From positions 516,219-580,218 of the forward strand of contig MNCI01023742.1 in assembly GCA_015680685.1 (NCBI GenBank): 64,000 nucleotides of DNA. Direction: 5' to 3'. This DNA comes from Gnetum montanum (lineage: Eukaryota > Streptophyta > Gnetopsida > Gnetales > Gnetaceae). Below the pieces are notes generated by a model. It did not search any database and was not told the origin of the DNA. It saw only the letters and a list, made by a program, of their open reading frames with translations. A program made the translations under genes and the position numbers. Below, one piece after another: positions 21,403-32,175 of the stretch (the first letter of the stretch is position 1; each line of letters begins with the position of its first letter).

Positions 21403-23078
21403 TGAAACATCCCAAAATTCAAAGGAATGCTTGCTTCACTAGGTCTTTGCATTTTGCGTAGCGTTATGGCAATTCTTTAGGAGATGGACGCTTTGATGTT
21501 TAAAGTATCCAGTTCAACAGGTTTTCTACCCCAGGTGTTAACAGGCTAAACGGATTCTCTAGCCTACCCACCTGAGTAGTTCATCTAGCTTACAGTGCAC
21601 TTAGGACCAGTGCGTGGAATTGTTGGTGGCACTCAAAATGTGCAAGATACTTCAGAAAGTTTTCTAAGTCAAGGAGTTTTGCTATGCTACGCTACACTAT
21701 GTAACATAGCAAAATTTAGAAGACATTTGCAGAAGCGCAATGCTATGCTATGCTATTCTACACAACGTAGCACGGCGTAGCAAAAACTAGATGGTTAGTC
21801 CCTTTTCTCAGTTTCAAGTCCTTCAGCAATGTCTCCTTCTGTTAGAAAGTGGTGAACTTGACAAAAGCAATTCATGTTTGCTACTACGCTATGCTAAGCT
21901 ACATGGTGCAGTGAGGCGTAGCAATTTTGCGAAAGTGACAGAAGGTAACTCAAAGGGTGGGATTAGCAAGTTCGTAAGTTTCACAGTTCAAAAGGCAAAG
22001 TTTACAGATTTTTGACATTTTTTGTGACTAAGGACAGCTGCTACGCTATGATACGCTACGTAGTGTAGGATAGTGTAGCAAATATGCAATAAACATTCAC
22101 AACACTGCAAAGGTTTCCAACACATGCAGCAGGACACGACGCAAATTCTTGCTTCAAAATGGCAGTTACGCTACACTACGCTGTGTAGCGTAGCACAGTG
22201 TAGCAAGATGCTACGCTACGCCAAATATGCTATGCTTCAAAGCATAGAAAAGTGGTAAGCGGTTACACAACATCAATGCACTTCACCTAATTACACCGTT
22301 TCTCTAACAGTGCAATTACAGCGTGGCAGGCTTGTAATTAATGCATGGCAGACTTGACCAATGGTTATCCAGGCACATGCAGCATAGATAGGTTAGCATA
22401 AGCCTAGGGCATGTGGTGTCCAAACTACATATTTTGTGCTCCCTTGGTCCTATAAATACCCCAATGAGAAATGCTCAAAAGGCCCCAGGTCCAATTTCTT
22501 GGCAAAAGTCTGGTTGACTAACAAGTAAAAAAGTTAGCACTATAACCTTGAGCATTGTGAGCTTTCTTTTTGACATTATAAATAGTTAGCACTCTCAGTT
22601 GGCATTTTGTTCTGCTCTTTTCTACCACCTTGGTAGCACTTCACATTGTTAATGCTTGAGTCCACGTTCGCGCACACAGCCATCTTGCTCTACATGTCTT
22701 GGTTACTCTCAGGATCTCTGCACTTCTCAGCATTATGCAACCAATTGTATCCATCTTGATAGAGTAAAGTTGTAGCTTCGAAGCGGTGCATTTTTCTAAC
22801 TTCATTTTACTTTGTCTCTACTCATTATTGCATTTTACACTGTTTTCCATCCCTTTTACATTTAAGCATTACTTCGCGCTATCAGTCTCATTTTCAAATT
22901 ACCCGATTGCAAAAGGTTATATTAACATCAACTAAGTCCCTGTCTGATCGACCAAACCATTCAGGGCACCTCGTTTCTATTCCATCCAGCATGCCCCTCT
23001 CGCAGAAATAGGGTTAAGACTGTCAACAACCAAAGACCTCTCAGTGTTTTCCAACCGTCAACGTTTTCGGTCACCACA
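21403..23078 (+). repeat. 3' LTR of element E
   Basis: It is 1,676 bp, starts TGAAACATCCC and ends ACCACA. It is homologous to the C and D LTRs, for instance CTAGCCTACCCACCTGAGTA and the 3' part with CAGGGCACC. The TATA box TATAAATA is at 22451-22458. CTATGCTACG/TAGCGTAGC palindromic arrays are at 21680-21790, 22040-22080 and 22165-22245. The right flank CCATC (23079-23083) would be the target duplication; its partner is outside. It lies directly inside exon 2 of the antisense gene of element C, in the same orientation. Confidence 0.82.
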
Positions 23079-26000
23079 CCATCTACTATGCTGGCAGGTA
23101 AGTTTTGTAGCTATGTTCCATTGTATTATGTGATGTTTTCTATGCTAGCTAAATGTTAAAGGCATGTTTTTGTTACTAGATTTTACATCAACAAAAAGGG
23201 GCTTCACGATGATACAGATGCATTGAACATAGCATAGATGGCGCTACAAGAGTTTTCTTCTACTGAGAATATGCGTGTAGGTATGATAGGTCAATGCAAG
23301 GGTGAGTACCACACCTATCCATACCAGCATCCCAATCTCTACAACAGATGCAAGGAGTTCAGTTTGTTGGATGAGGGATGGACACCCTTCAAACCGATCA
23401 CTGTTGAAGATGTCCTAGTTAGTCTTTCACCATTCCCGTTACCATATAAACCTGGTAAGCTAAGAAGTATGTTATATGCATGTTCAAGTGCTATTGCTGT
23501 CTTCTTTTTCCTGCTATTAATGCTTTTCCTAACTCTTCCTCTCTCTTTTTTGTTTTTTTTGCTTTTATGCTAACTGCTTTTATGAAAAATACTATAGGGA
23601 TGAAGAAGTCCAAGGAGATGGTGGTGATTACCTCTAGGAATCAGTAGGCTAATATCTACTTCAAGTACGGGGATGTAGATGGTAGCCAATGATGGATATG
23701 CAACGAGGCCTCAAAATCCTTGGTCAAGCATATTTAGGATGCTGGGCTCATGGATTTGTTCCTGGCCCCAAATCCAAGCATCCCCACCGCTGAGATGCTC
23801 TTCCTAGCTGATTCCTTCCTCGATAGGGCAGACTGCATCCGCACGTGTATACACAGTGTGTGGGTGCTCATTAAATGTAATGACTAGCTATTTGTGAATC
23901 TTTTCAGTGTTCCTACTAATGGAATCCTTATAGGGTTGAAGAGCAAGAAAGAGCTAAACCTTTAGAAGGAAGACACTGAGGAGTGGATAGGGATTTCCAA
24001 AGAGTGAAAGGGAATCCCTATGGAGAAGGTCAGGGCGGGGCCTGCTATGGAAGTTTATCCTATCTTCCATGCTCGCACTTTCCCCTAGCTACTTTCCCAA
24101 TGGAAGATCCTTGGGATTGAGTAGGCTTGGGTGATACAGGAGGTCATGGAGGAGGGGGGTTGCTACAAATGGGCTAGGTTTACGTGTAACGTCTTGAAGA
24201 CCAAAATCGTGGGACTCCATAAGAAGTAGGAGTCTCGTTTCAATGTGCATGAGTTTCTGGTGCTTCTACATAGCCTATTTGAAGTATTTCCTAGAGTTTC
24301 TGGTGGTCCACAAGAATGGGGCCTGGGTACTGCGAAATCGTAATCAGATTTCCAAGCCGTGGATTCACCAGATCCTCTAGACCATTAGATCCCAATATCC
24401 CCTAGAAGCAATTGGGGAGTCATTCTTCATGATGACTAAGGATCGGGTGGCCCGCAACTTTCGTGGCCAAGATAGCATAGGAGAGGCATCCCCTGTTTTT
24501 GTGTGTAGCGTATCATAGGGGAAATGCCTCATTGCCAAAATAGTGGCCAGTAAGTTGCAGCGAAAGAGGCCTCATCTAGTTGAGGAAACCCTCCACATGG
24601 AAGAACAAGAGGGGCGAACACTATGGCTTAAGTTATGCAGGACGCAACCCCCCATTGGTAAACACTCTTGCTCATGCTTATTTCCTCACCTATTTTTCAG
24701 TGTCTGCTATGTTATGCTACACTAAACAACATAGCATAGCATAGCACCTACTTTAAGCTAACTATTTTGAGTTAATGCAAACACGTTTTTGGCTGCCAGA
24801 GGAAGAAGAGGAAGAGGAAGAAGGTGACAAAGAGGTGTCGACCCCCAGGATGGGGGCGAAAAATAAAGATGTGGAGGCCCCAGTCTTAGAGGAAAGGGCC
24901 TCGATCAAGAAGGAAAGAGCTTCTATCACTAAGGAAAGGGCTCTTGTTGTCATGGAAAATCCTCCTACCAACGAGGACATTTTTGGAGATGAAGAGGATG
25001 CAGGTGCTTTAAAAGGAAAGGCACCAACAAATAAAGAAGAGACCAGCATCGACCTGGCAGGGACTTCTGCTAAGGATCCTACCATCACTTTGAATTAGAA
25101 GGGAGGGGAACTGCAACTAGATGCTGGTGAGTTTAACAATATATTTGCCTTATCATAGTCTATTTCGGTCATTGTTGACACGTTTAGTTATATAACAGAT
25201 GCCCTCGTTAATGTTGCTAGACCCCCTTTGATTCATGTGGAACAATGGGCTGAGACCCCTAACAAGCTTACATTTATGCAAGGGGTCATTGATGACATGA
25301 TCGATTGCCTCAAGCAGGTCAACCCTGAAGTGGGTAAGTAGCTACGCTAGATGCTCTAGTGTTGCTATTCTAGATGCTTTGAGTTTTGCTAACCTTGCTA
25401 CGCTAGTGTGACTAATGGGCTCCTTCTGTTGTGACAGCCTCTTGACTCAAATGGGATCCAACATGACCTTTGAAAGTCAATGTCATGCCTACATTTTTGC
25501 TCGAAGTGACCAAGGTGCATCGCTCATACCAAGGTGGGAGTGTGGGCACATCAATGAGGACCTATGGAAATGGGTCCAGAAGGCTGAGAAGGAGAAGGTT
25601 GACTTGAGCACCAAGGTGGAAGACCTTAAATCGAGGAACAAATTCCTCATAGCCCATGTTACTAATGATGATAAATGGTGCACGGCTATGATTGATTATG
25701 CCCAATATTGGATAGTCATGTGACAAAACAATGAAGCCACCCAAGAAATAATAGAATAGGCTTAGAGAGTAGGTAAAGGTCACAAAATCTCTTGAATGGA
25801 AAGTGGACCTTCCCACAAGTGAGATGGCTACCGCCTCCTTTTCTTCGGGACCGCCAAGATGGATGGCCATTGAAAAGGAGAAAGCTATTGCAGACGCTGA
25901 ACCAAGTAATAGGCATTGGGCGAACATCATGAAAGAGGAGGTTTGGTGCCACCTCAGGCTTGCTTTAGATCAGATTCCTTTTGAGACAGATGCAAGGCCA

Positions 26001-26232
26001 TCTCAGGTCAATCATTTTCTACTGTGTTAATTCTTACTTTCTATTGTAGATTGCATATGTTACCCTAACTGACTACATTTTCGTAATGACAATTCCAAAT
26101 GAGGGAGCAGAGCTCGTAGAGGATAGGAATGAAGGAGTGGCAAAGAACAATGTAGAGGAAAGTGATGCAGGAGAGGCTGATGCAAAAGTGAACAATGATA
26201 AAGAAGATGACGTGGGGAAAGACAAACCATGA
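23079..26232 (+). pseudogene. Antisense passenger gene in element C (diverged homologue, truncated, many stops)
   Basis: Predicted exons: tail of exon 2 23079-23097 (donor CAG|GTAAGT), 23180-23454, 23598-24549, 24800-25126, 25199-25333, 25438-26006 and a last exon ending at 26232 with uncertain start near 26090. Exon 3 aligns with A residue by residue in pattern (N.KG..DD..AL, then VGMIGQCKG against RGIVLGQTKG). Exon 4 keeps AGLMDLFLAPNPSIP against ASLMELLMTPSPDVS, and GIPMEKV against GFPMQGK. Exon 5 begins with an acidic run. Exon 7 keeps the W-x-C-coiled-coil (LWKWVQKAEKEKVDL). The last exon is again acidic, rich in E, D and A. Exon 4 alone has over ten in-frame stops. The conserved exon plan in a distant copy shows that the gene is an old component of the lineage. 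Confidence 0.75.
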
Positions 26233-26701
26233 AGTCAAGGGAATTTTTTAAAAATTTCTAAGTTTTTGTATAATTTTTGCAAACATTTTTTGAAAGACAA
26301 AAGCTTTGAATAAAAAGGAAGTTGGTTCTACAATAACTTATGCATTGTCTACGTGCTATATCTTATGTTAAAATTTTGTTCTTTTGCTTTTGTTTAAGGC
26401 ATTTTCGGGCCCCTGCTAGTTTTAGGCCATTTCGGGTCGTCGCTAGTTTTAGGCCATTTTGGGCCATCGCTAGTTTTAGTCCATTTTGGGCCATGGGTTA
26501 GTTTTAGGCCATTTCAGGCCATAGCGTAGCATAGTTTTAGGCCATTTCAGGCCATTGTGTGTTAAAGGGATGATACGCTAACAATTCAGAGAATAGCTAA
26601 CTAGTAACTAGCGTATATGGATGAATGCAAAATAGAAAGGTGGTAAATGTACAAGGATGGCACTTGGGAAGGAAGTAGTGGGGTTGCTACACTAGGCATA
26701 G
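26233..26701. other. Convergent region of element C with six boundary repeats
   Basis: Non-coding. From 26398 to 26562 there are six copies of GCTAGTTTTAGGCCATTTCG followed by GGCC/GGGCC, the clearest set in the window. They separate the 3' end of the antisense gene from the end of protease, as at 15140-15382 and 40870-41185. Confidence 0.8.
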
Positions 26702-28229
26702 CTACTTCTTGACCCATCGTGGGTTGAGCGAGACATAAGGCCAACGCGCTTTGCTAGGGCCTTCGTCTATACCATTTTCCTTTGCTTGGAAGGGCAACTC
26801 AACCCATGCATTTTTGTTTTGGGAACTGGCTTGTTGAGCTGATTCTTTTGGTGGATGGTTAGTGTGTGCAGAAACAAGCACTTCATTCTTGGAGGTTATG
26901 ACCTCTGAGCCCCATTCCATGTCTATGCTATTGATAGCTTATGACATTACCTCATCACCATGGATCACCACCTCTCTGCCTGCGTATGACAGATGGATCT
27001 CCTAGTGTATAGGTGAGGATAGAGCCCTAAGTTGTTCTAACCATGACCTCCCCAAGATCAGGTTAAACCTGGGCATCTCTTCGACCACGATGAACGTTGC
27101 GTTCATGGGGAACTAGTCCCCTGCTACAAAGTCGATATGGACCATGCCCTTCACCATGACCTATGCTCCATTAAACAACTTTAGGCATGACATCATTGTG
27201 GGCTTGATCTGGTTGACCAAGTCTAGCTTGTGCATGATAGGGAAGGGGATGACATTCGTGGTAGCCCCATCATCAACGTGTACCCTTTGGATCTTATGTT
27301 GATTGATCCAAATTATGATGAATAGGGGTGTTGTAGTCACTTGACCCCTTTCGGAGCCTTCCCCAATGAAGTCGTTGTAGAAAGTCAGTTGGGACGGCTT
27401 TCCCTCTGCAAGCATAGAGGGAAGCATGACCGAGTGGATCGCTTTCTCTTCCGCCGACATGTCCTTGTCAACCGAAATCCACATCAACATAGGGTTCAAA
27501 GCCTTACAGTGTAGGTCAGACTTCATGATTAGGTTGTACAAGCTCAATGTAGTGTTGCTTTATTTTAGAGCTTGCTTGACCTGAGTGAGAGCATCCAAGA
27601 TGTCCTGGTTGCCCCCCTATTTACTGCCCTTCTCCTCTTCTATTCATCCCAAGACACAAATTTCTCGAGGGGAAGTTTCGAGTCTAGGTTCAAACCCCTT
27701 TTGACAGGGCAACATGGACTGTGTGGTCGTAGCAATGTCCCTCTTTGGTGATGAGGGTGTAGATGCAGGGGGTGAAGATGTAGGCTTGGAAGTACTTGAG
27801 GTGGTACTTTCCCTCAACGTCTCACCTACAAAATGAGAAGGTTATGCACTTGTCTTACGTAGGATGGGGGCTGTTGAAGGAGTTGATCCCCTAATGAAAA
27901 ATGGAGCTAGTGGTGTTATCAAGCGGGGTGGTGTGGTTCCGCTAATAGGTGGCATGGGGGTGGATGCTTGGGGAAAAGCTCTTAGGACAAATGGTTGCCA
28001 CGAGCTTTGATCAGCCGCTAGTGGTGCTGGTGCACTACGCTAAGGCACATAGACCACAAACGGCTGCTGGGGCAGTCTAGGACTACTGTCAATGTCGATG
28101 GTGTTAATGACATAACCAGCATTTTTGGCATTGAGGGGGTCAGTGTAGACATGAAGAGATTGATTCTCAGGATGTACTGGGTACTCTTGTCTGACACTAG
28201 TTTTCCTTGATCAATCATCCTTTGGATAT
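26702..28229 (-). pseudogene. gag: Element C protease and distal gag
   Basis: The aspartic protease is at about 27547-26950, with HVDDGATTNVIPFP and RFNLILGRSWL-like sequence after a stop. The end is WVELPFQAKENG…WVKK at 26702, equivalent to WTELPFNVISEG in A. Upstream, the Pro-rich part carries degenerate copies of PFVVYVP/PFVLRAFP/APFFIRG. At 28229 the sequence IDQGKLVSD of gag is interrupted by element B and continues at 47159. In-frame stops are present throughout. Confidence 0.78.
28225..28229. repeat. Left target-site duplication of element B
   Basis: GATAT, identical to 47154-47158 on the other side. Removing B and one copy restores continuous gag sequence of element C, alignable with the gag of element D (CAAAGATTAATCGACCAGG). 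Confidence 0.9.
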
Positions 28230-29405
28230 TGTACAGTCTGAAATCGTCAGTCTCCGACTGGAAGGAAACAGAGACCGTGGGATCGTAGGGTGCGCACAGA
28301 AGACCCTACCTTCACCTGAGGGTGAGTTGAAATGCACAAAGGCAGAGTACCTTGGGTGGTCTGCACGTGGATCAGACAAGGATTTCCCTGAACGTACACC
28401 GAAGTGCTAAACGCTCGGTTAGACGTAAACAACGTAGCGGGTGTAAACAGAGCGTAAACAATGTAAACGATACAAACAGAGCGTAAACGTAAACAGACAT
28501 AAAAAAAATATGTACAATGATTAACGCAAACTGTAAACGATTATGGGAAGAAAATGTAACAATGGCATTACATAATGAAAGTACAATGCACCGGTCAAAC
28601 ACAGTTGTGAATGGGACACAAGGCGGACGAAAGCCCCGACGAATCCAAGGATGACAATGGCTGGATCACACTGTAAGCGCAGGGTGGAGGCTGTCTCCTT
28701 AGCATACAGGGTTGTCGAGCATAGGAGGTTTTTTTGCTCTGGTTCTCAGCGTAATTGCTCTTTTGGTTTGATTTCGGATTTTATTTTTTCTCCCGGTTCG
28801 AGTGGAAAAGTGGGGTTTTTATACCGGTTGTTACGCTAGACTCAAGTTGGGAGACATGTGGCACGTTGACCGGGTGCATAAATTTTACAAATATATAATA
28901 TATTACATCTGCTAGGTGTATACGTTGGGTCAAGCAGGCGTATACGCTGGGCATATGTGAACTTGGGTGGAGATGTTGTGGACGCTGGGCGTATGCGCCG
29001 GGTGTATATGCTGATGGATGTTGGACATATACGCTAGGCATATATGCTGATGGTTGCCGACTTGCTTCAATCCTTGCTCTTCAGTGCTATTCTGATGCTG
29101 TCTTTGGAGATTTCATGCTGAACGTATGCATCTGTTGTACCTGTTGAGCGTACATGTGAGGTGTGTACGCTGGGCGTCTATGCTAGGTGTCTACGCTAGG
29201 CGTATATGCTGGGCGTATATGCTGTGAGCATACACTTGGGTGTATACACTGAGCGTATACGCTGGAATTGCATACTTAGCAAAAATCGAGCATCTGCTCT
29301 CCGAAGTTGCCATGTTTGACACCAAATGTAGTTGTTGTCATCTGGGATCCCAGGGACCTGCTTGGTGTTGAACATGTACTAAGCTCCGAGTTTTATGGTG
29401 TTTCA
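28230..29405 (-). repeat. 3' LTR of element B
   Basis: It is 1,176 bp, in plus view TGTACAGTCTGAAATCG…ATGGTGTTTCA. The minus-strand TATA box TATAAAAA is at plus 28816-28823. GCGTATACGC-type repeats fill 28910-29265. The polypurine tract follows at once (minus strand CAAAGAGGGACCAA, 29406-29420). Confidence 0.9.
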
Positions 29406-30030
29406 TTGGTCCCTCTTTGTTGACATTTAGAGGAATTGACCCGAGAAGCATCGACAAAGAAGTACAAAACACCACAAGCAACTTGATAGAGACTTCGTCC
29501 GTCGCCACTGAACTAGACGTCATCGCACTGCGTTCAGTAGTACATGGGATGGGGAAAGTGGAATTTTGTATCTGGGGGATCGTGGAGAATGCGGGGATTG
29601 ATAACTGATCCCGGGGATTGTGCTGGGAAAGGGGGATGATTAGATGTGCGGCATGCTGATCCTTGTCAATAGCTAGTATTTAGTAGACTCGGAGTTCAGA
29701 CATGCGCTGTGCGTCCTTTGGTGGAACAAGACTCTTGGTTAGTACTCAAGAGAACTTGTTGGCAAGACCAAAGCCACCAGAGAATGTGCTATATTCTTTG
29801 GAGGAACAGGAACCATTTTTAATGTTGAGGGGGGAACCCATTGGCGAAGAGCCAAAGCCATGTGATCATGCATTTCACACTTTGGAGGAACAGGGGCCCT
29901 TTGGTTAGGGGATCTCCGAAGTCATGCAACTAGATGTGTTTTGTTGTTTTGACATGAGTACTTGGTTTCAAGACAACTACCTTCTCGCCTAGGGCTTATG
30001 GGAAGAGCCCGGGGTCTCATTTTTTTTTAG
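29406..30030 (-). repeat. Truncated second copy of the 3' untranslated region (element B)
   Basis: It repeats the distal part of 30869-31370, for example AGTAGTACATGGGATGGGGA and GACTCGGAGTTCAGACATGCG in both. It ends at 30030 in TTTTTTTTAGAAGAAAAT, where the partial LTR starts. This copy retains the polypurine tract next to the LTR. No coding sequence is seen. Confidence 0.75.
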
Positions 30031-30868
30031 AAGAAAATGTAACAATGGCATTACAGAATGAAAGTACAATGCACCAGTCAAATGTAGTTGTGAATGGGAC
30101 ACAAAGCGAACGAAAGCCCCAGCGAATCCAAGGACGACAACGGTTGGATCACACTGTAAGCGCAGGGTGGAGGCTGTCTCCTCAATGTACAGGGTTGTCC
30201 AGCGTAAGAGGTTTTTTTGCTCTAGTTTATAGCATAATTTCTCTTTTGGTCTGATTTTGGATTTTCTTTTTCTCTCGGTTTGAGTGGAAAAGTGGCTTTT
30301 TTATACCGGTTGTTATGCTAGACTCAGGTTGGGAGACACATGGTGCGTTGACCGGGTGCATACAGTTTACAAATATACAATATATTACATCTTCTGGGCG
30401 TATACGTTGGGTCAGGCAGGCGTATACGCTGGGTCAGGCAGGCATATACGCTGGGCATATGTGAACTTGGGTGGACATGCTGTGGACGCTGGGCGTATAT
30501 GCCGGGCGTATATGCTTATAGATGTTGGACGTATACGTTGGGTGTATACACTGATGGTTGCCGACTTGCTCAATCCTTGCTCTTCAGTGCTATTCTGATG
30601 CTATCTTTGGAGATTTCATGCCGGACGTATGCATCTGTTGTACCTGCTGAGCATACATGTGAGGTGTGTACGCTGGGCGTCTACATTGGGCATATATGCT
30701 GGGCGTATACGCTGGGCGTATACGCTGGAATTCCATACTTAGCGAAAATTGAGCATCTGCTCTCCGAAGTTGCCATGTTTGACACCAAATGTAGCAGTTG
30801 TCGTCTGGGGTCCCAGGGACCTGCTTGGTGTTGAACAAGTACTAAGCTCTGAATTTTGTGGTGTTTCA
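30031..30868 (-). repeat. Internal partial LTR in element B
   Basis: It matches 28549-29405 of the flanking 3' LTR but lacks the LTR's last about 320 bases. It starts at the shared GAAGAAAAT and ends GTGGTGTTTCA. It includes a TATA box and the GCGTATACGC array (30397-30730). The about 130 bases with the polypurine tract that should follow are missing. Confidence 0.85.
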
Positions 30869-32175
30869 AGTAGTACATGGGATGGGGAAAGTGGAATTTT
30901 GTATCTGGGGGGTCGTGGAGAATGTGGGGATTGATAACTCATCTCGGGGATTGTGCTGGGAAAGGGGGATGCTTAGATGCACAGCATGCTAATCCTTGTC
31001 AATAGCTAGTATTTAGCAGACTCGGAGTTCAGACATGCGTTGTGCATCCTTTGGTGGAACAAGACTCTTGGTTAGTACTCAAGAGAACTTGTTGGCAAGA
31101 CCAAAGCCATAGAAGAATGTGCTATATTCTTTGGAGGAACAAGAACCCTTTTTAATGTTGAGGGGGGAACCCGTTGGCAGAGAGCCAAAGCCATGTGATC
31201 ATGCGTTCCACACTTTGGAGGAACAAGGGCCCTTTGTTTAGGGGATCTGTTGGCAGAGAGCCAAAGTCATGCAACTGGATGTGTTTTGTTGTTTTGACAT
31301 GAGTACTTGGTTTCGAGACAACTGCCTTCCCCCCTGGGGCTTATGGGAAGTGCCCAGGGTCTCGTTTTTTTTTTGGAAGAAAATTTTGCCTTGGTTTTGG
31401 TACTCATGCTCAAATGCTGTGTTCTGTGTTGTAACGGCTTCGGAGTGCTACAAAAGTTTGAATTTGCTGGGCGTATCAATGGTGTGGTAGAGTGGAGTGT
31501 GTGTGGGAGTCGATAGTGAACGCATTGGGAAATGGGGATGTACTAGTGAATGGCTCGATTTAGTCTTACCTCATGGGCTGTGAACGTCGTCCCAGCTTGC
31601 TGCTCGTGGCGAGATGCATTCTTGTGCAAAAACCTCTAGGTGTCATCATGCAAACATAACTCCAAGAAGACAAGAAAACCATGAGTGAATAAGTGAGCTT
31701 ACACTTACATGGCGGAAGATGGAACAAAGATGCTGAGGGGGATTGTGGACACTGTATGTAGATGACAGCAATGCTGGTACGATGGTCTGATAGTGAGTGA
31801 TGCGGTGATTCTGATTGAATGAACGTGGCTGCAGATGGATGAACCAGAAATGGACTTGCCAGTTTATAGTCTTAGCGGACTACCATAGGTTAGTTTTATG
31901 TCATAACCCTGGTGGACATTGCCCGTTTCGCATCATGATGGACGTTACGTTGCCAGTTTCTAGTCTTGGCGGACTCCGGTGAATGCAACGGTGGCAGTTT
32001 ACTGTCATGCCGAACGGGTGCTAGTTTATCGTCATTGTGGACACTGTGTAGTATCGGTTTATCGTCATGATTCCAGGACAAGCTATGGTATCAGTTTTAA
32101 GTCATAATCCAGGACTATTCTGTGGTATCAGTTTATAGTCGTGATCCCAGGACTCGCACATACCTGAGCTTGCAC
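30869..32175 (-). other. 3' untranslated region of element B with boundary repeats
   Basis: Non-coding. It aligns with 4883-6298 of element A. From 31855 to 32155 there are the repeats CAGTTTATAGTCTTAGCGG, CAGTTTACTGTCATGCCG and similar. Short frames here differ between the two elements and are not supported. Confidence 0.7.

Larger units (their letters stand above)
23079..28229 (-). mobile_element. Element C, left part: antisense gene, protease and distal gag (older host element, continues at 47154-51593)
   Basis: C runs leftwards, from its 5' LTR at 51593 through gag (49412-47154). It is then interrupted by element B and resumes at 28229, with distal gag and protease to 26702, then the antisense gene (26232-23079). 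Element E cuts it 19 bases upstream of the exon 2 donor, so the reverse transcriptase to integrase part is not in the window. Its layout up to that point matches A and B, though the sequence is much more diverged. Confidence 0.82.

Noticed and set aside
24762-25088. Minus-strand Ser-rich ORF
   Set aside because: Complement of the acidic exon 5 of the C antisense gene; low complexity explains the open frame.
30590-30942. Overlapping ORFs in the internal LTR of element B
   Set aside because: They arise from GCGTATACGC repeats and differ from those in other LTR copies.
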